NCBI GenBank assembly: GCA_021845645.1
Contig: JAJZVM010000028.1
Span: 1-43,108 of the forward strand
Origin: Bacillota bacterium
Lineage (GTDB): Bacteria; Bacillota_E; JAJZYS01; JAJYTV01
DNA length: 43,108 nt
Reading direction: 5' to 3'
The notes under the pieces are model-generated. The model was given only the letters and a program-made list of their open reading frames with translations. It ran no database searches and had not been told where the DNA came from. Shown here piece by piece: positions 8,506 through 14,392 of this stretch. The position numbers were made by a program, and so were the translations under genes. Each line of letters begins with the position of its first letter. The stretch's first letter is position 1.

Positions 8506-8703
8506 TCAGGCGGACGGTGGTGCCACGGCCGACTTCGCACGCGCCCAGCGCGTCAGTTCCTTCTCGGCCATGGCCCATACCCCCTCAACGATGGCAAACG
8601 TCCTTTGCAGCATAGACCGTGCCTCATGGCCGGTCAAGCAGACGGCAGGCACAGGCATCCTGACCCGCCGGCACCCTTCCTGTCGGTGTCCTGAAGGGAT
8701 CAC
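8506..8703 (-). CDS. Hypothetical small protein downstream of the PIN relic
   Basis: A 65-residue frame starts at a GTG (8703) that overlaps the stop of the PIN pseudogene as GTGA, and ends just before a terminator. An internal ATG at codon 16 could also start it. The second half (LTGHEARSMLQRTFAIVEGV, then WAMAEKELTRWARAK) looks helical and amphipathic. No family recognised and no strong ribosome site. It may be a coupled small gene or a chance frame. Confidence 0.3.
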   Translation of the reverse strand: MIPSGHRQEGCRRVRMPVPAVCLTGHEARSMLQRTFAIVEGVWAMAEKELTRWARAKSAVAPPSA

Positions 8704-9088
8704 CCGGCCGGTGAAGTGGCGAGTCCCTCGCCCATCGCCGCCGCGCGCAGCGCAGCATCGTAGGTGGCCATGGTGAGCTCAGGCAGATCCCGCTGCAGCG
8801 TCTTGGCCACCGCCAGGTGCCAAACACCCGCTCCCCGCAGGCGCCAGCGCGCCGCCAATGGGCGGGGCATCATTCAGTCCGGCGCTGCGGACATGCGCCG
8901 CCATGGCTGGCGAGCCAACTCTCGTGCGCTGCGGTCACCACAGCGCAGGCCACGGCCCCCATGCGTCGCATCCGGTCGATCACCGCTTGCGTCTCCTCCC
9001 ATGTCAGGCTCGACATGAGGTGAACCCTGGCGCTTGCCATCTCACGCACCGCTGCGTCCCCGTAGAGGACTGCTTCAGTGCCCGCCAT
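8700..9088 (-). pseudogene. PIN-domain (VapC-type) toxin pseudogene, copy 1
   Basis: The ATG at 9088 overlaps the antitoxin end by 14 bp, as in toxin-antitoxin operons. The first frame (GTEAVLYGDAAVREMASARV, then SSLTWEETQAVIDRM) resembles VapC after its first strand, but the opening D-T/S-S motif is absent. Homology then shifts frame near 8880 and passes an in-frame TGA. The other frame continues with WRLRGAGVWHLAVAKTLQ and ELTMATYDAALRAA to the stop at 8700-8702. The conserved aspartate before WHLA is glycine here (the second copy has D). The gene has therefore lost its N-terminus, suffered a frameshift and nonsense change, and lost a catalytic acid. Confidence 0.65.
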
Positions 9089-9371
9089 CACGGTCCTCCT
9101 GAAGAAGCCGCTGAGCCAGGCCTCGTTCCACGGGAAGCGGCCTTGTGGCATCGATAGGCGCTGCGCCGCCAGGGGGAGGCTCGATGACGCCTCTCTCTTC
9201 AAGAATCCTCAGACGCTGGTCTAGCGTGAGAGGTGCGTCGCCAACCGGCACGATCCTGGCTACAGGCTTGCCCCGGTCGGTGATCAGCCACTCCGCTCCG
9301 GCCTGCACGTCATGCAGCACGTGACTCAGTCGCGCCTTGGCTTCCCGGATGCCGATCTCTCGCACGTTCAT
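9075..9371 (-). CDS. Phd/YefM-type antitoxin
   Basis: The 98-residue protein begins MNVREIGIREAKARLSHVL and continues with a GAEWLITDRGKPVARIVPVG segment, the usual Phd/YefM DNA-binding domain. The C-terminal half (ERGLAQRLLQEDRD) is the variable toxin-binding tail. These antitoxins bind their own promoter and neutralise a partner toxin, here the broken PIN gene that overlaps its 3' end. An upstream in-frame GTG (9395) is an alternative start, but it lies inside the likely operator. An intact antitoxin next to two dead toxin copies is consistent with stepwise decay from the toxin side. Confidence 0.82.
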   Translation of the reverse strand: MNVREIGIREAKARLSHVLHDVQAGAEWLITDRGKPVARIVPVGDAPLTLDQRLRILEERGVIEPPPGGAAPIDATRPLPVERGLAQRLLQEDRDGGH

Positions 9372-9386
9372 CACCTTTGTAGCCAC

Positions 9387-9426
9387 TGTGTACACAATAG
9401 TAATGCAGTCGTTGTGCTCTCGTTAA
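9387..9426 (-). promoter_or_regulatory. Antitoxin promoter with palindromic operator
   Basis: On the minus strand TTAACG (9426-9421), an 18-bp spacer and TACTAT (9402-9397) form a reasonable sigma-70-type promoter. Directly downstream lies the perfect palindrome TGTGTACACA (9387-9396), a typical position for antitoxin autorepression. Confidence 0.5.
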
Positions 9427-9458
9427 AGGATGCGGTGCGGTCAGACGTGCCCCGCACC

Positions 9459-9485
9459 GCTGGTGCAGGTCAGCAACGATGCATC
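9459..9485. repeat. 27-nt imperfect repeat, copy A
   Basis: The 27 bases beginning GCTGGTGCAGGTCAGCAACG match 10870-10896 at 24 of 27 positions, by eye. The two copies, in the same orientation, flank the DoxX-Rrf2 segment together with the copy 2 toxin relic. Confidence 0.5.
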
Positions 9486-9778
9486 CGCACGTCCGCCTCG
9501 CGCTCGTCGCGCGTGACCGTGTGCCGCGCCAGTTCCCGCTGCAGCGTTCTGGCCACGGCCAAGTGCCAGAGATCTGTTCCCCTGAGCCGCCACCACGCCG
9601 CCAGTGAGCGAGGCAGCATCCAGCCTTGCGCAGCGGACATGCGCCGCCACGACTGGCGAGCCGGCTTCTCCTGGTCCGCGGACATCACGGCGCCACCTGT
9701 CGCCCCTTCCGATCGCACCCGGTCGCTCGCCGCCGGCATCTCCGCCCATGTCAGGCTCGACCTTGCGGGACCGGCCTT
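9470..9778 (-). pseudogene. PIN-domain (VapC-type) toxin relic, copy 2
   Basis: About 102 codons without a start retain the distal two-thirds of a PIN domain: SSLTWAEMPAASDRV, SWRRMSAAQGWMLPRSLAAW, WRLRGTDLWHLAVARTLQ with the conserved aspartate, and a TRDERE acidic segment. The N-terminal strand with the first catalytic aspartate is missing, and the relic abuts the stop of the DoxX gene at 9778. It is homologous in DNA and protein to copy 1 at 8700-9088, so this patch holds two related toxin remains around one antitoxin. Confidence 0.6.
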
Positions 9779-10137
9779 CAGATCCCGAAGGAAAGTCTTC
9801 CGAAGAAGACCAGCAGGACGAGGACCAGCAGGACGAGCGCAGGCAACATGTGGCTCGCGGTGTCTCGCACGCGCAGGTGCGTTGCGACGGCCCCGACCAT
9901 GATGATGGTAAGTCCGGCGGCAGCCAGAACGGCGAGGATCGGTGCCCAGTAACCGACGAGCAAGCCTAGGGCGCCGAGCACCTCCATCGCGCCGATGAAG
10001 TACATGAGTCCCAGCGGATAGTGGTAGCTGTCCGCAAATGCCTTCCTCTGCATCTCCGATCCGGAAACCTTCGTCCAGCCAGCCATCAGGAACGCAGCGG
10101 TGAGCAACCCCTCCACAATAAAGACAAGCCAATGCAT
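9778..10137 (-). CDS. DoxX-like small membrane protein
   Basis: The protein of about 119 residues has four hydrophobic helices and the DoxX-like pattern: an N-terminal helix followed by AGWTKVSGSE, then MYFIGAMEVLGALGLLVGYW. DoxX-family proteins are membrane components linked to thiosulfate or thiol redox in some organisms; a specific role cannot be assigned. The ATG at 10137 lies eight bases after GGAGG and is preferred over the ATG at 10143, which is too close. A palindromic operator lies upstream, and the next gene upstream on the same strand is an Rrf2-type regulator, the likely controller. Confidence 0.82.
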   Translation of the reverse strand: MHWLVFIVEGLLTAAFLMAGWTKVSGSEMQRKAFADSYHYPLGLMYFIGAMEVLGALGLLVGYWAPILAVLAAAGLTIIMVGAVATHLRVRDTASHMLPALVLLVLVLLVFFGRLSFGI

Positions 10138-10183
10138 CCGCATTTCCTCCCCCGAACAGGCCCGCGACCATGCTCATGCAAAG

Positions 10184-10215
10184 CATAGTTTCGAAGTAAA
10201 CTATGTCAGTGTCAA
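10184..10215 (-). promoter_or_regulatory. doxX promoter with palindromic operator (Rrf2-type site candidate)
   Basis: Perfect arms CATAGTTT (10184-10191) and AAACTATG (10198-10205) surround a 6-bp centre. On the minus strand a perfect TTGACA (10215-10210) sits just upstream, so the palindrome occupies the core promoter. Two 8-bp half-sites with a short AT-rich spacing resemble known Rrf2-family operators, and the Rrf2-type gene is immediately upstream. The -10 box is not clear. Confidence 0.55.
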
Positions 10216-10252
10216 GCACAGTTAACCACAAGCAGAGAGCGGCGCCTGCACA

Positions 10253-10702
10253 CTACCGCGAAGACCGGGGCGAGGCCATGCGCAGCAGGTCTGCGATCGT
10301 GTACTTGGACAGAACCTCGGTGAAGTGAGCTTCGCCGAGGCGAATGACCTCTTCGAGCGCTCGGTCGATGGGCAGGTCGCTCGCGCACGACCCTGTGTCC
10401 GCCTGCGTCGCGAACGTCCCTTCGCCGAAGTGCCTGGTCGCCTGGTAGATATCGGCAAGCGTGATCTGGTCGGGTGCTCGCCCCAAGGCGTAGCCGCCGA
10501 TGCGGCCTTCCCGCACTTCCGCCACGCCGCTGCGCACGAGCGGAGCAAACAAGCGACGGAGGAACGTGGCGTGGGCGTGCACGCTGTCGGCGATCAGCGC
10601 GCTGGGGCATACGCTGTCTGCCTCGGCAAGCCATGCGATCGCACGCACCGCCAGGAGAAAGCGCGACAAGCTGATGGCACGGCCGTGATCAGCCAGCTTC
10701 AT
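10253..10702 (-). CDS. Rrf2-family transcriptional regulator
   Basis: The 149-residue protein has the Rrf2 winged-helix pattern: SRFLLAVRAIAWLAEADSV, then SVHAHATFLRRLFAPLVRSG, the wing REGRIGGYALGRAPDQIT and LADIYQATR. The three-cysteine cluster of iron-sulfur members such as IscR or NsrR is absent; only two scattered cysteines are present (about residues 32 and 105). It is thus closer to YwnA-like sensors without an obvious cluster. It lies upstream of doxX on the same strand, with a palindromic site between them. The ATG at 10702 gives the canonical MKLADHGRAISLSRF start. Confidence 0.85.
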   Translation of the reverse strand: MKLADHGRAISLSRFLLAVRAIAWLAEADSVCPSALIADSVHAHATFLRRLFAPLVRSGVAEVREGRIGGYALGRAPDQITLADIYQATRHFGEGTFATQADTGSCASDLPIDRALEEVIRLGEAHFTEVLSKYTIADLLRMASPRSSR

Positions 10703-10869
10703 GCCTGCAGTCTACGTGAGCGCGAACGGCGTTGTCCATGCGACAGGTTCGGGTGAGCCCGATGCCCGGAAGGGCGTGCCGCACCGCGCTCGCGACGTCC
10801 CCTGCCGCAATCGCCTGTGGGCTCCTGGGGACAAGCCTTGCAAGGCGCAGCGTCTTCCGCCCGCGACCG

Positions 10870-10896
10870 GCTGGGGCAGGTCAGCAAAGATTCATC
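10870..10896. repeat. 27-nt imperfect repeat, copy B
   Basis: Beginning GCTGGGGCAGGTCAGCAAAG, this copy differs from 9459-9485 at three of 27 positions. It lies just upstream of the manC promoter. Confidence 0.5.
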
Positions 10897-10905
10897 TCGG
10901 GCCTA

Positions 10906-10934
10906 TCGACCACCAACGGGCCAGCGGCTACAAT
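10906..10934 (+). promoter_or_regulatory. Probable manC promoter
   Basis: TCGACC (10906-10911), a 17-bp spacer and TACAAT (10929-10934) make a good sigma-70-type promoter, 60-90 bp upstream of the possible manC starts. Confidence 0.5.
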
Positions 10935-10994
10935 GCATCCGGATCCCAGCAGGTGTTGGCCATTCCAGAATCGAGAAGCGAGGCGATCTGCTTC

Positions 10995-12359
10995 TTGGAC
11001 ACACGGAGGCCCGTCATTTCCGTGATCATGGCAGGCGGTCCCGGCGAGCGGCTCTGGCCGCTGTCGCGTCCCGGCCACCCGAAGCCTCTCGTCACCATCG
11101 AAGGCGAAACGCTTCTGGGCCGCGCCTACCAGCGCGCGCTGCGCATCGCCGACGCTCCCGACCACGTCTATCTGATCGCCGTCGACGTCGACCGCCAGGC
11201 GATGCTCGCGGCCCTGCCCGAGCTTGACCAAGGGCAGTTCCTGGGCGAGCCGATGCGCCGCGACACGGGCATGGCCGCGCTCACGGCCGCGCATGCCATC
11301 GCTTTGGACTACCCTGACGCCGTGCTCGCCATCCTCCCCGCCGACCACGTCATGCGCGACGAGGACGCCTTCGCCGCCGCCGCCCGGGAGGCCGTGGAGC
11401 TGGCCGCGGAAGGCGACGGCATCTGCCTCCTCGGCGCCGTGCCCAGCGGCCCGCGCCAGGAGTTCGGCTACATCGTGCCTGAGGGCGACGAAGCCGGGCC
11501 GCGCACCGTGGACCGCTTCGTCGAGAAGCCGGATGCGGCGCTCGCGGAGGAGCTCGTGCAGTCCGGGGCGCTCTGGAACATGGGCGTCTTCATCGGTGAC
11601 GTCCGCTCGCTCCTGGCGACGGCGGAGATCGTCGCCCCGAGCCTGCACCAGTCCGCGAGGGAGGCGGCCAAGGCCATGCGCGCAGGCGACGCAGGCCTCG
11701 CAGAGGCCTACGAGCACGCCGTCCGCATGCCCTTCGACCGGGCGGTGCTGGAGCGCGCCACCGATTTGCGCGTCGTGCCCTGCGACGCCGGCTGGAGCGA
11801 CCTCGGCAACTGGCCCGAGTTCGTCCGCTACCACCGGAGCAGCCGCGGCAACGAGGCGGCGGTCGGCGCCGCCTTCGAGTGGCGGGAGCCCGGCGCGCCG
11901 CCGCTGCAGGTGCTGGGCGCCGAGGACATGATCGTCTGCTCGACGCCCGCGGGCAGCCTTGTGGCGACGCTCGAGGCGTCGGCGCTCGTACGGCCGCCCA
12001 AGGTGGACGGAACGCCGTTCATCCCCCAGGACGCCCGTGTCGTCGAGAAGCCCTGGGGCGCGGAGTACATCTGGGCCGAAACGGACCGCTACGCCGGCAA
12101 GCTGCTGTTCGTGCGGGCGGGCCACAGCCTCAGCCTCCAGTACCACGAGCGCAAGATGGAGTCGATGTGGGTGCTCGCCGGCGCAGGCACGCTCGAGATC
12201 GACGGGCAGCCGCGCGCGATCAGCCCCGGCAGCACCGTCACGATCCTGCCGGGTACCCTGCACCGCCTGACGGCGCAGGTCGACCTGTCGGTGCTCGAGG
12301 TGTCGACTCCGGAGCTCGACGACGTCATACGCGTCCAGGACGTCTACGGCAGGGCCTGA
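10995..12359 (+). CDS. manC: Mannose-1-phosphate guanylyltransferase / mannose-6-phosphate isomerase (ManC type)
   Basis: The N-terminal nucleotidyltransferase domain carries VIMAGGPGERLWPLSRP, the later FVEKPD motif and DAGWSDLGNW. The C-terminal cupin domain (last ~110 residues) has GHSLSLQYHERKMESMWV and ILPGTLHRLTA, as in the type II isomerase half of ManC/AlgA. The product is GDP-mannose for surface polysaccharide. At 454 residues it has the usual length. The start is uncertain: TTG at 10995 (used here) has only a distant GAGG. GTG at 11022 would clip the first strand. An ATT at 11016 has a perfect GGAGG six bases upstream. It is a single gene between its own promoter and terminator. Confidence 0.88.
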   Translation: MDTRRPVISVIMAGGPGERLWPLSRPGHPKPLVTIEGETLLGRAYQRALRIADAPDHVYLIAVDVDRQAMLAALPELDQGQFLGEPMRRDTGMAALTAAHAIALDYPDAVLAILPADHVMRDEDAFAAAAREAVELAAEGDGICLLGAVPSGPRQEFGYIVPEGDEAGPRTVDRFVEKPDAALAEELVQSGALWNMGVFIGDVRSLLATAEIVAPSLHQSAREAAKAMRAGDAGLAEAYEHAVRMPFDRAVLERATDLRVVPCDAGWSDLGNWPEFVRYHRSSRGNEAAVGAAFEWREPGAPPLQVLGAEDMIVCSTPAGSLVATLEASALVRPPKVDGTPFIPQDARVVEKPWGAEYIWAETDRYAGKLLFVRAGHSLSLQYHERKMESMWVLAGAGTLEIDGQPRAISPGSTVTILPGTLHRLTAQVDLSVLEVSTPELDDVIRVQDVYGRA

Positions 12360-12384
12360 TCCGATTGCGCCCAGCCCCCATTCA

Positions 12385-12423
12385 GGCCTCCATCCCGCAT
12401 GTGGCGGGGTGGAGGCCTTCCCT
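12385..12423 (+). terminator. Terminator of manC
   Basis: A 14-bp stem, GGCCTCCATCCCGC (12385-12398) with GCGGGGTGGAGGCC (12404-12417) and one G-T pair, has a 5-base loop and is followed by TTCCCT. Confidence 0.7.
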
Positions 12424-12479
12424 GTCCAAGCAAGGCAGGCGCCGCTATGCCATTTGACCACTCGACCCATGACAACCGG

Positions 12480-12866
12480 ACGTAGCGTTAAACCAATTAG
12501 GTATGCCTCGTATAAAAGGTTTCGGGAGTTGTCCCGGACCTTTACCTTTTGGTGGTTCGGGAGGCACTCGGAGGACTCTCTGCTGGAGATGGCTTGGGGC
12601 TACACTCGGTCTCGGGTGAACGCCTGGGGAGAGACTGACATTGCCCGCGTACCGACGAAGTCGGACAACGCTTGGTTAGATTGCCGCCTCGGGACGTGGG
12701 ACGAAACGACTGACCGCAGATTGTGCCCCCGCCGACGGTCCCTGTCTGAGCACACAGGGGGTGCACTCGCCGCGGTGGGCGAGTTCTGATGAACGAGGAC
12801 GTCGACCCGCGTCTCCGGGGCATCTCCAGGCAGGAGCCCACCACCCGGGGGAAGTGAGGTGATCAG
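12480..12866 (+). ncRNA. IS110 left-end non-coding region, possible bridge RNA
   Basis: About 390 bp without a plausible gene precede the recombinase. IS110-group elements express a structured bridge RNA from this place. Several hairpins are visible: CCCTGT/ACAGGG (12740-12745 and 12754-12759), ACTCGCC/GGCGAGT (12765-12771 and 12778-12784), and a TTCGGGAG-TTGT-CCCGGA hairpin near 12,520-12,540. Loop complementarity to donor and target cannot be tested because the right end is lost. Position and hairpins are seen; identity as bridge RNA is inference. Confidence 0.35.
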
Positions 12867-13290
12867 ATGACCGGGAGCATGTTCGTCGGTGTGGACGTCA
12901 GCCGTGACGATCATACCATCCAGTTCCTCGGCGTCGATGGCGCTCGTCTCGCGCGCATGCGCGTCGGCAATACACCGCAGGGTGGCAAGTCCCTGATCGA
13001 GCGGCTGGTCGATGTCGCCGAGGATCGCGACTGCACTGAGATTCGCGTCGGCATGGAGGCGACGAACCTCTACTGGTGGCATCTCTTCCACCATCTCTAC
13101 GCAGCGCCGGAGCTCGAGCGCTTCGATCTCAAGGTGGCGTTGATCAACCCCAGCCGGATCAAGGCATTCAAGCAGTCTTTCGGCGACCTGCCGAAGACGG
13201 ATCGCCTGGACGCCCTGGTGATCGCCGAGTACATGCGCTTCAACCAGCGCATTCCGTTCGCCTTCAAGCCGGACCCACGCTTTGCCGCGC
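12867..13290 (+). pseudogene. IS110-family recombinase, N-terminal DEDD domain only
   Basis: The ATG at 12867 follows a GAGGTGA site. About 140 residues show the RuvC-like DEDD catalytic domain: FVGVDVSRDDHTIQFLG (first acid), GMEATNLYWW (second) and LPKTDRLDALVIAEYMRF (third and fourth). The family is normally about 330-420 residues and needs a C-terminal domain with a catalytic serine, which is missing. The frame stays open by chance to 13718 through unrelated DNA, so the long readthrough product should not be taken as a protein family. Confidence 0.7.
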
Positions 13291-13638
13291 AGCGATCGGC
13301 AGTCGGTGGCCCTGCGCGTCACGGATCACCTTCTCTGGCAGCACCGCATCCAGGCGATGATGCAGGGCAAGGTCCGTCTGACGCCGGCGGACGCCGGCAG
13401 CCCCGAGGCCTGCCTCCTCGGCAGGTGGCTGCTCGGCGAGGCCGGCCAGAAGTTTGGCGGCCAGCCCGCCTTCCAGGCCATCGACCGGCCCCACCGCGAG
13501 GCGCACCGCATCGCCAAGGTTGCGATCGAGGCCTACGAACGCGGCGGTGCGCAGGCGGCGCGTCCCCATGTCGACGCCTTGAAAGACGCGGTGCAGGACG
13601 TCATCGCGGCGCTCGAGGCGTTCGGGCACAGCATCTGA
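13282..13638 (+). CDS. CZB (chemoreceptor zinc-binding) domain protein, 5' end disturbed
   Basis: The roughly 118 residues carry the CZB pattern: DHLLWQHRIQAM with the first histidine, EACLLGRWLLGEAGQKFGG with the zinc cysteine, and PHREAHRIAKVAIEAYERGG with two histidines. CZB domains bind zinc and modulate chemoreceptors or diguanylate cyclases; some are stand-alone. Here the domain directly follows the broken IS110 gene in a different frame. The TTG at 13282 has no ribosome site, so the original start or an upstream receptor part was probably lost in the IS110-linked rearrangement. All four zinc ligands appear present. Confidence 0.65.
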   Translation: MPRSDRQSVALRVTDHLLWQHRIQAMMQGKVRLTPADAGSPEACLLGRWLLGEAGQKFGGQPAFQAIDRPHREAHRIAKVAIEAYERGGAQAARPHVDALKDAVQDVIAALEAFGHSI

Positions 13639-13642
13639 GGAA

Positions 13643-13658
13643 GTCGGCCGCGGCCGAC
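13643..13658. repeat. 16-bp perfect palindrome
   Basis: GTCGGCCGCGGCCGAC lies five bases after the CZB stop codon. It could form a cruciform or weak terminator stem, but there is no T-run. Confidence 0.35.
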
Positions 13659-13739
13659 ACAGGTCCCTGCAGCATCATGTATCGCTTGGCCGGGGTCCCA
13701 GAGGCCGGCCCTGGGTGAGCATGTGTTTGCTCGTCTCAA

Positions 13740-13770
13740 TTGACAACGTGAGACTAGTCTCGTGTAAACT
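13740..13770 (+). promoter_or_regulatory. padR promoter with internal operator palindrome
   Basis: TTGACA (13740-13745) is followed by the perfect palindrome GAGACTAGTCTC (13750-13761) and a TAAACT (13765-13770) as possible -10 at 19 bp. A symmetric site between the promoter boxes, directly before a PadR gene, is the classic layout for autorepression and probably also governs the exporter downstream. Confidence 0.6.
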
Positions 13771-13776
13771 ATCCAC

Positions 13777-14325
13777 ATGAACCTCAATCGCCTGGTGGCC
13801 CTTGGCATCCTCTCGTCCGAAGGTCCGCTGCACGGCCACGCGATCCGGCGTCGCGCCGAAAAGGTGTCGGTGGAGCGCTGGGGCGGCGTCAGCGTCGGCG
13901 CCCTGCACCGCGAGCTGCACCTTCTGGAGCGCGATGGCCTGATCGCCGTCGACCGCTGCGAGCAGGCGGGCAAGCGGCCGCTGCGCACCGTCTACCGCAT
14001 CACGCCGGAGGGCGAGCGCGAACTCGCCATCCTGCGGGAGTCCGCGCTGCGCGACCTGCGCAGCCAGCCAGACCCGCTCGGGGTGGGCCTTCTGTTCGGC
14101 GGCAGGGTGGACCCGCGCGAGACGATGGAGCTCCTGCGCCTGAGAGAGCAGCAGATCAGGGCCATGCTGGAGCAGCTGACGTCGGAACGCATGCGCCTGC
14201 AGGAGGAGCTGAGTCCCGTGGCCCTGGCGGTGTTCCATCGCCAGGAGACGCTGCTCTCGGCGGAACTGCGCTGGCACGAGGACGCCCTCGGCCTGCTCAG
14301 GCAGGCCCCGCCAGCCAAACCCTGA
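13777..14325 (+). CDS. PadR-family transcriptional repressor
   Basis: The 182-residue protein has the PadR winged helix (LVALGILSSEGPLHGHAIRR, then GALHRELHLLERDGLIAVDR and the RTVYRITPEGERELA wing) and a longer helical C-terminal dimerisation part, as in subfamily 1. PadR proteins commonly repress a neighbouring transporter and release DNA on binding its drug or phenolic substrate. The next gene is a DHA2 exporter on the same strand, 67 bp away, which supports that pairing. It starts at an ATG in a near-leaderless context, seven bases after the likely -10 box. Confidence 0.88.
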   Translation: MNLNRLVALGILSSEGPLHGHAIRRRAEKVSVERWGGVSVGALHRELHLLERDGLIAVDRCEQAGKRPLRTVYRITPEGERELAILRESALRDLRSQPDPLGVGLLFGGRVDPRETMELLRLREQQIRAMLEQLTSERMRLQEELSPVALAVFHRQETLLSAELRWHEDALGLLRQAPPAKP

Positions 14326-14392
14326 CGTCAGACCCTGTTTCCTTTGCAGATATCGCGGCACCCGAGCGGTGCCAAGCCAGGAGGTTTCGCCG

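Larger units (their letters stand above)
12470..13290 (+). mobile_element. IS110-family element, 3'-truncated
   Basis: The left non-coding end (about 12,470-12,866) and the first third of the recombinase gene are retained. The C-terminal serine-bearing domain and right end are gone, replaced at about 13,285-13,300 by CZB-domain sequence in another frame. Exact ends cannot be fixed because IS110 elements lack clear terminal inverted repeats. The element should be immobile by itself. Confidence 0.6.

Noticed and set aside
8870..9202. Intact 110-residue protein downstream of the antitoxin
   Set aside because: It is the frameshifted front of a PIN toxin; homology continues in another frame past a stop, so it is annotated as a pseudogene.
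12867..13718. A single 283-residue protein combining the IS110 domain with a C-terminal extension
   Set aside because: After about residue 140 the frame reads shadow sequence of the CZB gene, which is coherent in another frame. It is an accidental readthrough.
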